This document shows positions 1-10,076 of a stretch of DNA of 64,000 nt, in pieces. The notes under the pieces are model-generated. The model saw only the letters and a program-made list of their open reading frames with translations, was not told the DNA's origin and did no database searches. The DNA is taken from assembly GCF_003751845.1 (NCBI RefSeq), contig NZ_RJKQ01000001.1, forward strand, positions 744,001 through 808,000. The letters are read 5' to 3'. The stretch is from Enterobacter sp. BIGb0383. GTDB taxonomy: Bacteria > Pseudomonadota > Gammaproteobacteria > Enterobacterales > Enterobacteriaceae. Position numbers and translations under genes: made by a program. Every line of letters begins with the position of its first letter. The stretch's first letter is position 1.

Positions 1-1129
1 TCTCCTGGCGCACGTCCAGCAGCAGCGTCGGCGGGTAGAAATAGCCCTGACCATCCGGCGCTTTGCCGCCGAGCGCCACTCGCGCGCCCTCTTTCACCGC
101 CTTCGCGACTTTTTCCTCAACCCGCGCCAGCGCGGCGGCGTTGATTAATGGCCCCATCGCGATATCGTTGCGCTGCGCCGGATCGCCAAACTGTACCGCC
201 TTCATGGCTTCGCCCAGCCGGTTAACAAAGCGGTCATAAATGCCTTTCTGCACATAGACGCGCTCGGCGCAGTTACAGACCTGTCCGGTATTAATCACCC
301 TTGAGTCGACGATGGCCTTCACCGCCAGCTCGAGATCGGCATCATCCATCACAATCGCCGGGGCTTTACCGCCCAGCTCCAGCCCCACTTTGGTGATATT
401 TTTTGCCGCGGCGGCCATGATTTTTTCCCCGGCGACGACGCTGCCGGTCATGCTGACCATGGCGACTTTCGGGTTGCCCGCCAGCTCCTGGCCGACGGTC
501 TCACCGCGTCCCAGGACCAGGTTAAAGACGCCTTTGGGCAGGCCAACGTCATGAACAATCTGCGCAAAGGCAATGGCATTGTTCGGCGTAAACTCGCTGG
601 GTTTAATGACGATGGTGTTGCCGGTAATTAACGCCGGAGCCAGCTTGCGGGCAATCAGGAAGAAGGGAAAGTTCCACGGCAGAATGCCGGTGGTGACGCC
701 AAGCGCCCGTTTAAAGACGAGAATATTTTCCCCCGGACGGTCGCTTTGCAGGATCTCGCCCTCGTAGCGGCGCGCCCACTCGGCCATATAGTCGATATAG
801 TCGGCGGTAAAGGCCACTTCGACTTCCGCCAGCTGCTGGATTTTGCCGCCCTCGGCGACGATCAGCGCGCTGATTTCCGCCGCACGCTGGCGAATACCGG
901 CGGCAATTTTGCGCAGCCAACCCGCACGTTCGATGGCCGGTAGCGCTTCCCAGGCCGGTTGGGCGCGCTCCGCAGCATCAATCGCCCGCTTCGCCTCGGC
1001 GGCTGTGCCGTCCGGAATACGCGACAGCAGGGCTTCAGTGGCCGGATTAATGACATCGATCCAGGCATCGCCCTGCCAGCTAACAAATTGACCATCGATA
1101 TACATCGGGTGTTGCACGGTTGCCGTCAT
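1..1129 (-). CDS. aldA: Lactaldehyde/glycolaldehyde dehydrogenase AldA, 3' end cut by window
   Basis: NAD-dependent aldehyde dehydrogenase that oxidises L-lactaldehyde (from fucose and rhamnose) and glycolaldehyde in the cytoplasm. The reading frame starts at the ATG at 1129 (MTATVQHPMYIDGQF) behind a good AGGAGCGG site and runs off the left edge, giving about 376 of the roughly 479 residues of E. coli AldA, to which it matches almost residue for residue. The NAD-binding/Rossmann stretch, the general base region (LELGGKAPAIV) and the catalytic cysteine in NTGQVCNCAERVY are all present. The missing part is the C-terminal oligomerisation and end segment. As in E. coli, ydcF is the neighbour. 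The 150 bases upstream of the start are AT-rich and should hold the promoter, but I do not assign boxes. Confidence 0.95.
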   Translation of the reverse strand, partial: MTATVQHPMYIDGQFVSWQGDAWIDVINPATEALLSRIPDGTAAEAKRAIDAAERAQPAWEALPAIERAGWLRKIAAGIRQRAAEISALIVAEGGKIQQLAEVEVAFTADYIDYMAEWARRYEGEILQSDRPGENILVFKRALGVTTGILPWNFPFFLIARKLAPALITGNTIVIKPSEFTPNNAIAFAQIVHDVGLPKGVFNLVLGRGETVGQELAGNPKVAMVSMTGSVVAGEKIMAAAAKNITKVGLELGGKAPAIVMDDADLELAVKAIVDSRVINTGQVCNCAERVYVQKGIYDRFVNRLGEAMKAVQFGDPAQRNDIAMGPLINAAALARVEEKVAKAVKEGARVALGGKAPDGQGYFYPPTLLLDVRQE

Positions 1130-1279
1130 GATCCGCTCCTGTAATTGCATTGTTTTTAGCAGGTGAAATTGCTGTTAAAAATTGCAGTCAGAAGGACGGA
1201 TAGCGAACCTTATGGTCGTTTTTTGTGAATCAACTCATAGAATGTAGCCAGATATCCCTGGCGAAACGTTACATTCAGG

Positions 1280-1324
1280 CAACATAAAATGCCCGTTTGC
1301 GCCGGACAACGCGCAAACGGGCAT
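1280..1324 (-). terminator. Intrinsic terminator of ydcF
   Basis: A perfect 14-bp inverted repeat (1289-1302 with 1311-1324, 8-nt loop) lies 5 bases past the ydcF stop. On the minus strand the stem is followed by TTTTATG, a short U-tract. Confidence 0.8.
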
Positions 1325-1328
1325 CGCT

Positions 1329-2132
1329 TTACGCCAGTGCCCGCAGGCCCGGCAGCGCCCGAAGGCTTTGATCCTCACAGAGCGTGCGCCAGGCGGCCTC
1401 GACCTCCGGCGGGATCGTAATATGCTCAATAAAATCACGGCCCTGCGGCCCGTATCCGCTGGCATCGTCGCGCAGGCGCGGCAGCTCGCCGATGATCAGG
1501 GACAGGTAGCGCTCCACCGCCCACAGCCCCTCCAGATCGCCCGCAAACACCGCCCCGTTTTCTCCCTGCTCCAGCACCGGCACAAAGCCCGGCCAGCTGC
1601 GCCAGTTCTCCGCGCCGCCGATATCGCGCCAGACGCGGGCAAAGGTCGCCAGGGTACGACGCTGCATTGTCGGATCCTGGACCAGCACGCCACGCGGCCG
1701 GGTGATGCCCTGCGCTTCCAGCAGGGTTCGGGTAAAGCGGGCATTTTCGCCGCAGTTGCCGGACGCCGTCTCGCACAGAATACGCTCCCGGGGGATCTGC
1801 CAGAAATGATGGGCGATATCCGCCAGAATGGTCGCCTCTGCCAGCCCGGTCGTCGGCAGCGTGTGGTAGCGCGAATGGCGGGCAACCGCCGCATAGAGAA
1901 AGGTGGTGGAGTGTCCAATTCCGCCGCTAATCACCAGCAGTGCCCCGGAGGATGCCGCCAGCTGACAGGCCGCGTCGATGGTCGGGATCGCGGCGTTACC
2001 GGCCAGCACAATGACGTCGTTGTCAGTCAGCACCGGTGGAACGGTGGTCTCCTGCTGTGCGAGCCAGCGACCAAGCAGATTCGCCGCCAGACGCGTGTTA
2101 TCATTCAACTGGATTAAATCGGTCGCGAACAT
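1329..2132 (-). CDS. ydcF: YdcF, DUF218-family protein
   Basis: A 267-residue cytoplasmic DUF218 protein, the same size as E. coli YdcF (266). The conserved blocks DxVILAGNA, PLLISGGIGHST, EA.ILADIAHHFW, CGENARF and VVQDPTMQRRT of the family are present in order. The family has a Rossmann-like fold and E. coli YdcF binds S-adenosylmethionine; no reaction is established. The start at 2132 is preceded by GGAGGAACT. The gene follows the same order as in E. coli (next to aldA, then hrpA), except that an efflux pair has been inserted between ydcF and hrpA here. It ends in its own hairpin terminator. Confidence 0.93.
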   Translation of the reverse strand: MFATDLIQLNDNTRLAANLLGRWLAQQETTVPPVLTDNDVIVLAGNAAIPTIDAACQLAASSGALLVISGGIGHSTTFLYAAVARHSRYHTLPTTGLAEATILADIAHHFWQIPRERILCETASGNCGENARFTRTLLEAQGITRPRGVLVQDPTMQRRTLATFARVWRDIGGAENWRSWPGFVPVLEQGENGAVFAGDLEGLWAVERYLSLIIGELPRLRDDASGYGPQGRDFIEHITIPPEVEAAWRTLCEDQSLRALPGLRALA

Positions 2133-2230
2133 AGTTCCTCCTTATACAACAAACCCGGACCATGCTACCGGTTCAGCCTTTTTCGCCCAGTAGAGTGCTC
2201 CTAAAGCGCCGCGTGGATTATCATATACAC

Positions 2231-2260
2231 TTGAAATGTCAGCAATGCTGGCTGTAGAAT
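2231..2260 (+). promoter_or_regulatory. Candidate sigma-70 promoter for the MFS-HlyD pair
   Basis: TTGAAA (2231-2236), an 18-base spacer and TAGAAT (2255-2260) precede the efflux pair. The spacer contains a small dyad (CAGCA/TGCTG) that could be an operator. Assigned by pattern only. Confidence 0.45.
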
Positions 2261-2346
2261 CCTTAGCCCCCTAACTATAACGTTTGTGATTCAATATTCG
2301 CCCCCGGCGCGCAGCCGTGGCAAAGGATGTGAACGGAGATAACGCA

Positions 2347-3999
2347 ATGCGCCGGCCAATGTCAGACCCCTACGCACCGCGTGACTGGGCATCCCATGAA
2401 AAACCGATGCTGCTCGGTTCCCCTTCCACGCCGGTTCACAGCACGCCAAAGCGCATCGCTTACGGTATTGTCGGCCTGCTGGTCTGTATTACCGGCGCGC
2501 TTGGCAACGCGATGGTCGCCGCCAACCTGCAAAATTTACAGGGCACCTTTGCCGCCTGGTCAACGGAGATCGCCTGGCTTCCGGCGGTATACGTCATGAC
2601 CAACGTCTCCATTAACCTGCTGCTTGTAAAGTTCCGCCAGCAGTATGGTCTGCGGGCCTTTACCGAAGGCTTCCTGGTGCTCTATGTCCTGGTGACCTTC
2701 TTCCACCTGCTGGTCAACGATCTGAACTCCGCCCTGTTTGTCCGCGCCGCCCACGGTATGGTCGCCGCGGCCCTGAGTTCACTGGGGATTTACTATCAGA
2801 TCCAGGCCTGGCCCGCACGCCACCGACTTAAAGCCCTGACCATCGGCATTACCGGCTCGTCCCTGGCCATTCCCATCGCAAGACTGTTCTCCAGCGAGCT
2901 GCTGCAAATTGACGAATGGCGCGGGCTGTACGTTTTCGAACTGGGGCTGGCGCTGATCTCGCTGGCCTGCGTGATCGCCCTTAAGCTGCCGCCGGGCGAC
3001 CGCAAAAAAGTGTTTGAGAAGAAAGATTTCATCACCTTTATTCTGCTGGCTCCGGGCATGGCCCTGCTCTGCGCCGTACTGTCCCTCGGGCGACTGGTGT
3101 GGTGGTTTGAAGCACCGTGGATTGGCTGGGCGCTGGCGGCCTCGCTGGTGCTGATCCTGACGGCGATAATGTTCGAGCATAACCGCAGCAACCCGCTGCT
3201 GAATACCCGTTGGCTCTCCAGCGGCAGTATTCTGCGTCTGGGGCTGATTATGCTGCTGATCCGCATTGTGCTGGCGGAGCAGAATACCGGCGTGATCGGC
3301 TGGCTACAGTATGTCGGGCTCCAGAATGAACAGATGACCCATCTGGCCTGGGCGATCTTCGCCGGGATTGTTTGCGGCATTGTCGCCAGCTGCCTGACGA
3401 TCAAACCTCAGCGGCTGGCATGGCCGATTCTGACCTCGCTGGTCCTGATGATTGTCGCCTCTCTGCTCGACAGCCAGTCTAACTATCTGACACGGCCGGA
3501 TCAGCTACTGATCAGCCAGTTTTTACTCGGCTTTGCCAGCGCCTTTTTCCTCGCGCCGGCGATGCTGGCGGGCATCGGCGGCGTCATTGCCGATCCGCGC
3601 AATCTGGTCAGTTTTTCGGTGCTATTTGGTATGAGCCAGAATATCGGTGGCCTGCTGGGATCGGCGATCCTCGGCACCTTCCAGACCTGGCGGGAGAAAT
3701 ACCACTCCAGCCTGCTGGCGGACCAGCTAAGCCAGGCCAGTCCGCTGGTGACCCAGCGTCTGCAGCAGTACAGCCAGATGTTCAGCAGCCAGATTAACGA
3801 CAGCACCCTGCTGAATGCCCAGGCGCTGGCCCAGTTACAGACCGTCAGTACGCTGCAGGCCAACGTGCTGGCATGGAACGATACCTATCTGCTCACCGCC
3901 TCTATCGCTGCCGCGACCCTGGCCTGGATTTCCTGGCGGCTGCTGCGTCTGCGTATTACCGCCCGTCTGGCGCTGCGCAGAGCCACGGGGACCCAATAA
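2347..3999 (+). CDS. MFS drug/metabolite efflux permease (DHA2-like), partner of HlyD protein
   Basis: An inner-membrane major facilitator protein of about 550 residues with many hydrophobic helices, starting around residue 40 (IAYGIVGLLVCITGALGNAM) and ending with a basic cytoplasmic tail. The length fits a 14-helix DHA2-type exporter. I chose the ATG at 2347 because GGAG lies 8-9 bases upstream; an in-frame GTG at 2317 would add 10 residues without a site. The gene is followed after 30 bases by an EmrA-like membrane fusion protein, so the two probably form an EmrAB-type exporter that uses a shared outer-membrane channel such as TolC. No substrate can be read from the sequence. The pair is absent at this place in E. 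coli K-12. Confidence 0.8.
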   Translation: MRRPMSDPYAPRDWASHEKPMLLGSPSTPVHSTPKRIAYGIVGLLVCITGALGNAMVAANLQNLQGTFAAWSTEIAWLPAVYVMTNVSINLLLVKFRQQYGLRAFTEGFLVLYVLVTFFHLLVNDLNSALFVRAAHGMVAAALSSLGIYYQIQAWPARHRLKALTIGITGSSLAIPIARLFSSELLQIDEWRGLYVFELGLALISLACVIALKLPPGDRKKVFEKKDFITFILLAPGMALLCAVLSLGRLVWWFEAPWIGWALAASLVLILTAIMFEHNRSNPLLNTRWLSSGSILRLGLIMLLIRIVLAEQNTGVIGWLQYVGLQNEQMTHLAWAIFAGIVCGIVASCLTIKPQRLAWPILTSLVLMIVASLLDSQSNYLTRPDQLLISQFLLGFASAFFLAPAMLAGIGGVIADPRNLVSFSVLFGMSQNIGGLLGSAILGTFQTWREKYHSSLLADQLSQASPLVTQRLQQYSQMFSSQINDSTLLNAQALAQLQTVSTLQANVLAWNDTYLLTASIAAATLAWISWRLLRLRITARLALRRATGTQ

Positions 4000-4029
4000 C
4001 ATGTTTAACGTATACCGTATGGAGTCACT

Positions 4030-5115
4030 ATGAGTCAGCAGGATGCCGCCAGCGCACAGGCGAACACCCGCAAGAATATCCGCATCGTCTCGCTGTTTGG
4101 CGCGGCCTCTATCGGCCTGGTCGGCGTGCTGGCGATCCTCTACGCCTGGCAACTGCCGCCCTTTACCCGCCACAGCCAGTTTACCGATAACGCCTACGTG
4201 CGAGGGATGACGACCTTTATCAGCCCGCAGGTCAATGGCTATATCACTGAGGTAAAAGTAAAGGATTTCGCGCAGGTGAAAAAAGGCGATCTGCTGATGC
4301 AGATTGACGATCGGATTTATCAGCAGAAAGTGCATCAGGCGCAGGCCCAGCTGGAGATGAAGCACGCCGCGCTGGATAATAATCTCCAGCAGCAGAAAAG
4401 CGCTCAGGCGGTCATCGCCCGTAACGAAGCCGCACTGCAGAGCGCAAAAGCACAGGATGTGAAGTCGCAGACCAACCTGAAGCGTGTCAGATCGCTGGCG
4501 ACCAGCGGCTATTCGTCCGCCCAGGACCGGGACACGGCGCTGGCGCTTGCCGCCCAGACCAGCGCCGATATCGATCAGGCCCAGGCAACGCTGGAAGTGT
4601 CCCGCCAGGATCTGCAGAGCACGCAGGTTAATCGCGGCTCGCTCGAAGCGGATGTCGCCAGCGCCGATGCCGCGCTTGAACTGGCGCAGATCGACCTGCA
4701 AAACACCCGAATTATCGCCCCGCGCGACGGCCAGCTTGGGCAAATTAGCGTGCGCCAGGGTGCGTATGTCACCGCCGGTACGCACCTCACCAGCCTGGTG
4801 CCGCCTGAACACTGGGTGATCGCCAATCTGAAAGAGACGCAGCTGGCGGAGGTCCATACGGGTCAGTCGGTCACTTTCCGCGTGGATGCGCTTAACGACC
4901 GCCAGTTTACCGGCCGGGTGGAGAGCATTTCTCCGGCAACCGGCGTGGAATTTAGCGCTATCAGCCCGGATAACGCCACCGGCAACTTTGTCAAAATCGC
5001 CCAGCGCATTCCGGTGCGTATTGCCGTCGATGCGGACCAGACCGACAGCAACCGGCTGCGGCCGGGGATGTCGGTACAGGTGACGATTGATACCCGTGAG
5101 GCGTCGCAAAAATAA
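4030..5115 (+). CDS. HlyD/EmrA-type periplasmic adaptor protein
   Basis: A 361-residue membrane fusion protein. One N-terminal membrane helix (about residues 17-40, rich in G, A, L, I, V) is followed by the first biotinyl-lipoyl half (TDNAYVRGMTTFISPQVNGY, the signature of EmrA-like adaptors), a long Gln/Ala-rich coiled-coil hairpin (about 95-215), the second lipoyl half (NTRIIAPRDGQLGQISVRQG) and a beta-barrel domain. It starts with GGAG 7 bases upstream and follows the MFS gene by 30 bases, so it is co-transcribed and bridges the permease to an outer-membrane channel. It ends convergently with hrpA, 17 bases apart. Confidence 0.88.
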   Translation: MSQQDAASAQANTRKNIRIVSLFGAASIGLVGVLAILYAWQLPPFTRHSQFTDNAYVRGMTTFISPQVNGYITEVKVKDFAQVKKGDLLMQIDDRIYQQKVHQAQAQLEMKHAALDNNLQQQKSAQAVIARNEAALQSAKAQDVKSQTNLKRVRSLATSGYSSAQDRDTALALAAQTSADIDQAQATLEVSRQDLQSTQVNRGSLEADVASADAALELAQIDLQNTRIIAPRDGQLGQISVRQGAYVTAGTHLTSLVPPEHWVIANLKETQLAEVHTGQSVTFRVDALNDRQFTGRVESISPATGVEFSAISPDNATGNFVKIAQRIPVRIAVDADQTDSNRLRPGMSVQVTIDTREASQK

Positions 5116-5132
5116 GCGACGCCCTCCGGGGC

Positions 5133-8100
5133 TTAGCCGCTTAACTGCTCCATCGCCTGCAGAATCCGCTTATCGGAAATCGGATACGGCGTCCCCAGCT
5201 GCTGGGCAAAGAGGCTGACGCGCAGCTCTTCGATCATCCAGCGCACGTCGGCGATATCCGCATCATCGCGTCGGGCGGGCGGGAGTTTGTTCAGCCACTG
5301 CTGCCACGCCTGCTGGAGCTGATCGACTTTCAGCATCTGGGCGCGGTCGCGGTGCGGATCGATAGCCAGTTTCTCCAGACGCTTCTCAATCGCCTGCAGG
5401 TAGCGCAGGGTATCGCCCAGGCGGCGGAAGCCGTTACCGGTCACAAAGCCGCGATAAACCAGCCCGCCCATCTGCGCCTTCACGTCAGACAGCGCCAGCG
5501 CCATGGTCATATCCACGCGCCCTTTCAGCCGCTTGTTGATATTGAAGACGGCGGTGAGGATCTGCTCGACCTGCTTCGCAATCTCCACCACCGTTTCATT
5601 CAGCTCGGCACGCACTTTTTCATGAAGCTGAGCAAAACCGCTTTCGGTCCAGACCGGCCCGCCCGCCTCATCAATCAGCTTATCGATACCGCAGGCGATG
5701 CAGTCATCAATCAGATCCAGCACTTTGCCGTAGGGGTTAAAGTAGAGGCCCAGCTTGGCTTTGTTCGGCAGCTTCTCGTGCAGATATTTGATCGGCGACG
5801 GAATATTGAGCAGCAGCAGACGGCGCAGGCCACGCCACATGGCCTGCTGCTGTTCCTGCGGATTATCAAAGAGCTTGATCGCGACACTGTCACGTTCATC
5901 CACCAGCGCCGGCCAGGCTTTTACGCGATAGTTACCGCGCTTCTGCTCGTAGTGATCCGGCAGCGTGCCAAAGCTCCAGATATGCAGACCGCTCTGCTCG
6001 ATACCGTCATCGGCCACGGCGGAGAGGGTTTCCTGCACCTTGCCTTTTAACTGCTCTTTCAGCACCGTCAGGGAACGCCCTTCCAGCAGCTTTTTGTTTT
6101 TGTCATCCAGCACCCGGAAGGTGATTTTGAGATGATCGGGCACCTGATCCCAGTGCCAGTCATCCCGGTCGATGGTGACGCCGGTCATTCTGCGCAGCTC
6201 ACGCTCCAGCGAGTCCAGCAGCGGCAGCTCCAGCGCCGTCGCACGGCCTAAAAACGCCTCGGCGTAGTTCGGGGCCGGCACAAAGTTACGACGCACCGGC
6301 TTCGGCAGGGATTTAATCAGGGCAATCATCAGCTCGCGGCGCAGGCCCGGGATCTGCCACTCAAACCCGGCCTCTTCCACCTGATTCAGCAGCGGCAGCG
6401 GAATATGGACCGTTACGCCGTCGGCGTCGGCGCCCGGTTCAAACTGGTAGGTCAAACGCAGCTTAAGGTTGCCCTGATGCCAGAAGTTGGGATAGTCCAG
6501 CTTACTGACGTTCTCAGCGCCCTCTTTAATCAGCATGCTTTTTTCAAAATTGAGCAGATCCGGCGCTTCACGACCGGCGGCTTTCCACCAGCTGTCAAAG
6601 TGACGGGCGGAAATGACCTCGTGGCTGATACGCTGGTCGTAGAACTCAAACAGGGTTTCGTCATCCACCAGAATGTCGCGGCGGCGCGATTTATGCTCCA
6701 GCTCTTCGATTTCGTTGCGCAGCTTCAGGTTTTCGCGGAAGAAGGCGTGACGGGTTTGCCAGTCGCCTTCCACCAGGGCATGGCGGATAAACAGCTCCCG
6801 GCACAGGGCCGGGTCGATCTGGCTGTAGTTGACCTTACGCGCCGCCACCACCGGCAGCCCGTAAACGGTGACTTTTTCCGTCGCCATCACCGCGCCCTGC
6901 GCCCGCTCCCAGTGCGGTTCGCTGTATGAACGTTTCAGCAGATGCTGTGCCGCAGGCTCCACCCATTCCGGGTCGATGCGGGCGGCGATACGTCCCCACA
7001 GGCGGCTGGTTTCCACCAGTTCGGCAACAATCGTCCACTTAGGCGGCTTTTTAAACAGGCCAGAGCCAGGGAAAATCGAGAAACGGGCGTTGCGCGCGCC
7101 GGTAAACTCCTGCTTATCGGCATCTTTCATCCCGATATGGGAAAGCAGCCCGCTCAGCAGCGCCACGTGCACCTCGCGGTACTCTGCCGGTTCACTGTTA
7201 ACCGGGATCCCCAGCTCTTTCACCACCTGGCGCAGCTGGGTATAGATATCCTGCCACTCGCGCACCCGCAGATAGTTGAGGAAGTCGGTGCGGCACTGAC
7301 GGCGGAACTGGCTGGATGACAGCGCTTTTTGCTGTTCGCCCAGGTAGTTCCACAGGTTCACAAAGGCGAGGAAGTCGGACTCTTTATCATGGAAGCGACG
7401 GTGCTTCTCATCGGAAGCCTGCTGTTTGTCCATCGGACGTTCGCGAGGATCCTGAATCGACAGCGCGGAGGTAATAATCATCACCTCGCGCACGCAGCCG
7501 TGCTTCTGTGCCTCCAGCACCATTCGGGCCAGGCGCGGATCGACCGGCAGCTGCGAGAGCTGGCGGCCCATCGGCGTCAGCTTATACGCCGTCTGCTGCT
7601 CGTCGGTGGTAATCGCGCTGAGCTCTTCCAGCAGGCGCACGCCATCCTGGATATTGCGCTTGTCCGGCGCTTCAACAAACGGGAACGCGCCAATATCGCC
7701 CAGCCCCAGCGCGGTCATCTGCAAAATAACCGAGGCCAGGTTGGTGCGCAGAATTTCCGGGTCGGTAAATTCCGGGCGCGAGAGGAAATCATCTTCCGAA
7801 TAGAGACGAATACAGATCCCTTCCGAAACGCGTCCACAGCGTCCTTTACGCTGGTTAGCCGAAGCCTGAGACACCGGCTCAATCGGCAGGCGCTGCACCT
7901 TGGTGCGGAAGCTGTAGCGGCTGATACGCGCCGTGCCGGGATCGATAACGTACTTAATGCCCGGCACGGTCAGAGAGGTTTCCGCCACGTTGGTCGCCAG
8001 CACGATACGACGCCCGCTGTGGGCCTGGAATACCCGGTTCTGTTCGCTGTTCGACAGGCGCGCATAGAGCGGCAAAATTTCCGTATGGCGCAGATTCAGC

Positions 8101-9035
8101 TTGGTCAGCGCATCGGCGGTGTCGCGGATCTCTCGCTCACCGCTCATAAAGATCAGAATATCACCCGGGCTTTCGCGACCCAGTTCGTCCACGGCGTCAA
8201 AAATCGCCTGGAGCTGATCGCGGTCGGTATCGTCAGCCTCTTCGACGATTGGCCGATAGCGCACTTCCACCGGATAAGTACGTCCTGTGACTTCGATGAT
8301 CGGCGCATTGCTGAAATGGCGCGAGAAACGTTCAGGATCGATAGTCGCCGAGGTGATGATAATTTTCAGATCCGGACGACGCGGCAATAGCTCTTTGAGG
8401 TAGCCCAGCAGGAAGTCGATATTCAGGCTGCGCTCGTGGGCCTCATCGATAATGATGGTGTCGTACTGCATCAGCAGCCGGTCCTGCTGGATTTCCGCCA
8501 GCAGGATCCCGTCGGTCATCAGCTTTACCAGCGTCCTGTCACTTACATGGTCGCTAAAGCGGACTTTATAGCCAATACAGCCGCCCGGCTCGCTTTTCAG
8601 CTCTTCGGCAATACGGTTGGCTACGGTACGCGCCGCCAGACGACGCGGCTGGGTATGGCCGATCAGCCCTTTGACCCCGCGCCCCAGCTCCATACAGATC
8701 TTCGGTAGCTGGGTGGTTTTACCCGAGCCGGTTTCCCCGGCGACAATCACCACCTGGTGGTCGCGGATGGCTTCAAGGATATCCTGTTTCTTCTGGCTGA
8801 CCGGCAGGTTTTCCGGGTAGTCAATCGTGGGGCGCGCCGCTTCGCGCAGGGCTACACGCCCCGCCGCCTCGCCGATCTCCGCCATCATCTGCTGGAGAAC
8901 CGCCTGCTGAGATTCAGGATTTTTAACCTTTTTCACGCCGTGCAGGCGTCGCGCAAAGCGCTGCTGGTCGCGCAGCATCAGATCGGCGATCTGCTGCTGC
9001 AGCGTAGAGATGGTCAGTTTTTGTTGTTCTGTCAT
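5133..9035 (-). CDS. hrpA: ATP-dependent RNA helicase HrpA (DEAH box)
   Basis: A 1300-residue DEAH-box helicase, full length compared with E. coli HrpA. Visible helicase motifs: Walker A GETGSGKTTQ at 100-109, motif Ia TQPRRLAA, motif II DEAH near 197, motif III SAT, motif IV FMSGEREI, and motif VI QRKGRCGR. The HA2, OB-fold and the long DUF3418 C-terminal extension follow. In E. coli HrpA acts on stalled or collided ribosomes and in fimbrial mRNA processing. The start ATG at 9035 follows a modest AAGACT site. The gene is divergent from azoR with about 200 bases between the starts. Confidence 0.97.
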   Translation of the reverse strand: MTEQQKLTISTLQQQIADLMLRDQQRFARRLHGVKKVKNPESQQAVLQQMMAEIGEAAGRVALREAARPTIDYPENLPVSQKKQDILEAIRDHQVVIVAGETGSGKTTQLPKICMELGRGVKGLIGHTQPRRLAARTVANRIAEELKSEPGGCIGYKVRFSDHVSDRTLVKLMTDGILLAEIQQDRLLMQYDTIIIDEAHERSLNIDFLLGYLKELLPRRPDLKIIITSATIDPERFSRHFSNAPIIEVTGRTYPVEVRYRPIVEEADDTDRDQLQAIFDAVDELGRESPGDILIFMSGEREIRDTADALTKLNLRHTEILPLYARLSNSEQNRVFQAHSGRRIVLATNVAETSLTVPGIKYVIDPGTARISRYSFRTKVQRLPIEPVSQASANQRKGRCGRVSEGICIRLYSEDDFLSRPEFTDPEILRTNLASVILQMTALGLGDIGAFPFVEAPDKRNIQDGVRLLEELSAITTDEQQTAYKLTPMGRQLSQLPVDPRLARMVLEAQKHGCVREVMIITSALSIQDPRERPMDKQQASDEKHRRFHDKESDFLAFVNLWNYLGEQQKALSSSQFRRQCRTDFLNYLRVREWQDIYTQLRQVVKELGIPVNSEPAEYREVHVALLSGLLSHIGMKDADKQEFTGARNARFSIFPGSGLFKKPPKWTIVAELVETSRLWGRIAARIDPEWVEPAAQHLLKRSYSEPHWERAQGAVMATEKVTVYGLPVVAARKVNYSQIDPALCRELFIRHALVEGDWQTRHAFFRENLKLRNEIEELEHKSRRRDILVDDETLFEFYDQRISHEVISARHFDSWWKAAGREAPDLLNFEKSMLIKEGAENVSKLDYPNFWHQGNLKLRLTYQFEPGADADGVTVHIPLPLLNQVEEAGFEWQIPGLRRELMIALIKSLPKPVRRNFVPAPNYAEAFLGRATALELPLLDSLERELRRMTGVTIDRDDWHWDQVPDHLKITFRVLDDKNKKLLEGRSLTVLKEQLKGKVQETLSAVADDGIEQSGLHIWSFGTLPDHYEQKRGNYRVKAWPALVDERDSVAIKLFDNPQEQQQAMWRGLRRLLLLNIPSPIKYLHEKLPNKAKLGLYFNPYGKVLDLIDDCIACGIDKLIDEAGGPVWTESGFAQLHEKVRAELNETVVEIAKQVEQILTAVFNINKRLKGRVDMTMALALSDVKAQMGGLVYRGFVTGNGFRRLGDTLRYLQAIEKRLEKLAIDPHRDRAQMLKVDQLQQAWQQWLNKLPPARRDDADIADVRWMIEELRVSLFAQQLGTPYPISDKRILQAMEQLSG

Positions 9036-9089
9036 AGTCTTATCGGGCAGCGCACTGCCGGAGAAAGGAATTTACGCAATTAACGATAG

Positions 9090-9839
<750 letters not shown>

Positions 9840-9855
9840 GAAACCCTGTTTTCCG

Positions 9856-9886
9856 TTACCCGCCGCCCGGCGGGTAATTTTCTTTC
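9856..9886 (+). terminator. Intrinsic terminator of azoR
   Basis: A perfect 9-bp stem TTACCCGCC/GGCGGGTAA (9856-9864 with 9869-9877) has a 4-base loop and is followed by TTTTCTTT. It probably also serves ynbE from the other side, although the minus-strand T-run is poor. Confidence 0.85.
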
Positions 9887-9890
9887 CCGC

Positions 9891-10076
9891 CTAATTGTGC
9901 AGATCGCTGCGCGTTTTCAGCAGAGTGTCTACGTTCTTATCCGCCCGGATAGTAATCTCATGCTCAATTTTCACGTTCATATTGATGGTGATCGGCTCTT
10001 TTGGTGCGGCCACTTCAATTCGTGGCGTGCAGCCCGCCAGCAGGAACAGCGGCAGTAATGCCAGCACTGCTTTCAT
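9891..10076 (-). CDS. ynbE: YnbE outer-membrane lipoprotein
   Basis: A 61-residue lipoprotein with signal peptide MKAVLALLPLFLLAGC and lipobox LAGC (Cys16). The conserved tail (PRIEVAAPKEPITINMNVKIEHE) matches E. coli YnbE. In E. coli, YnbE forms an intermembrane bridge with the AsmA-like protein YdbH that carries phospholipid to the outer membrane. It overlaps the ydbH stop by 4 bases (ATGA), so it is translationally coupled. In E. coli the third operon gene, ydbL, follows; here azoR follows after 50 bases and no ydbL is present. Confidence 0.95.
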   Translation of the reverse strand: MKAVLALLPLFLLAGCTPRIEVAAPKEPITINMNVKIEHEITIRADKNVDTLLKTRSDLHN

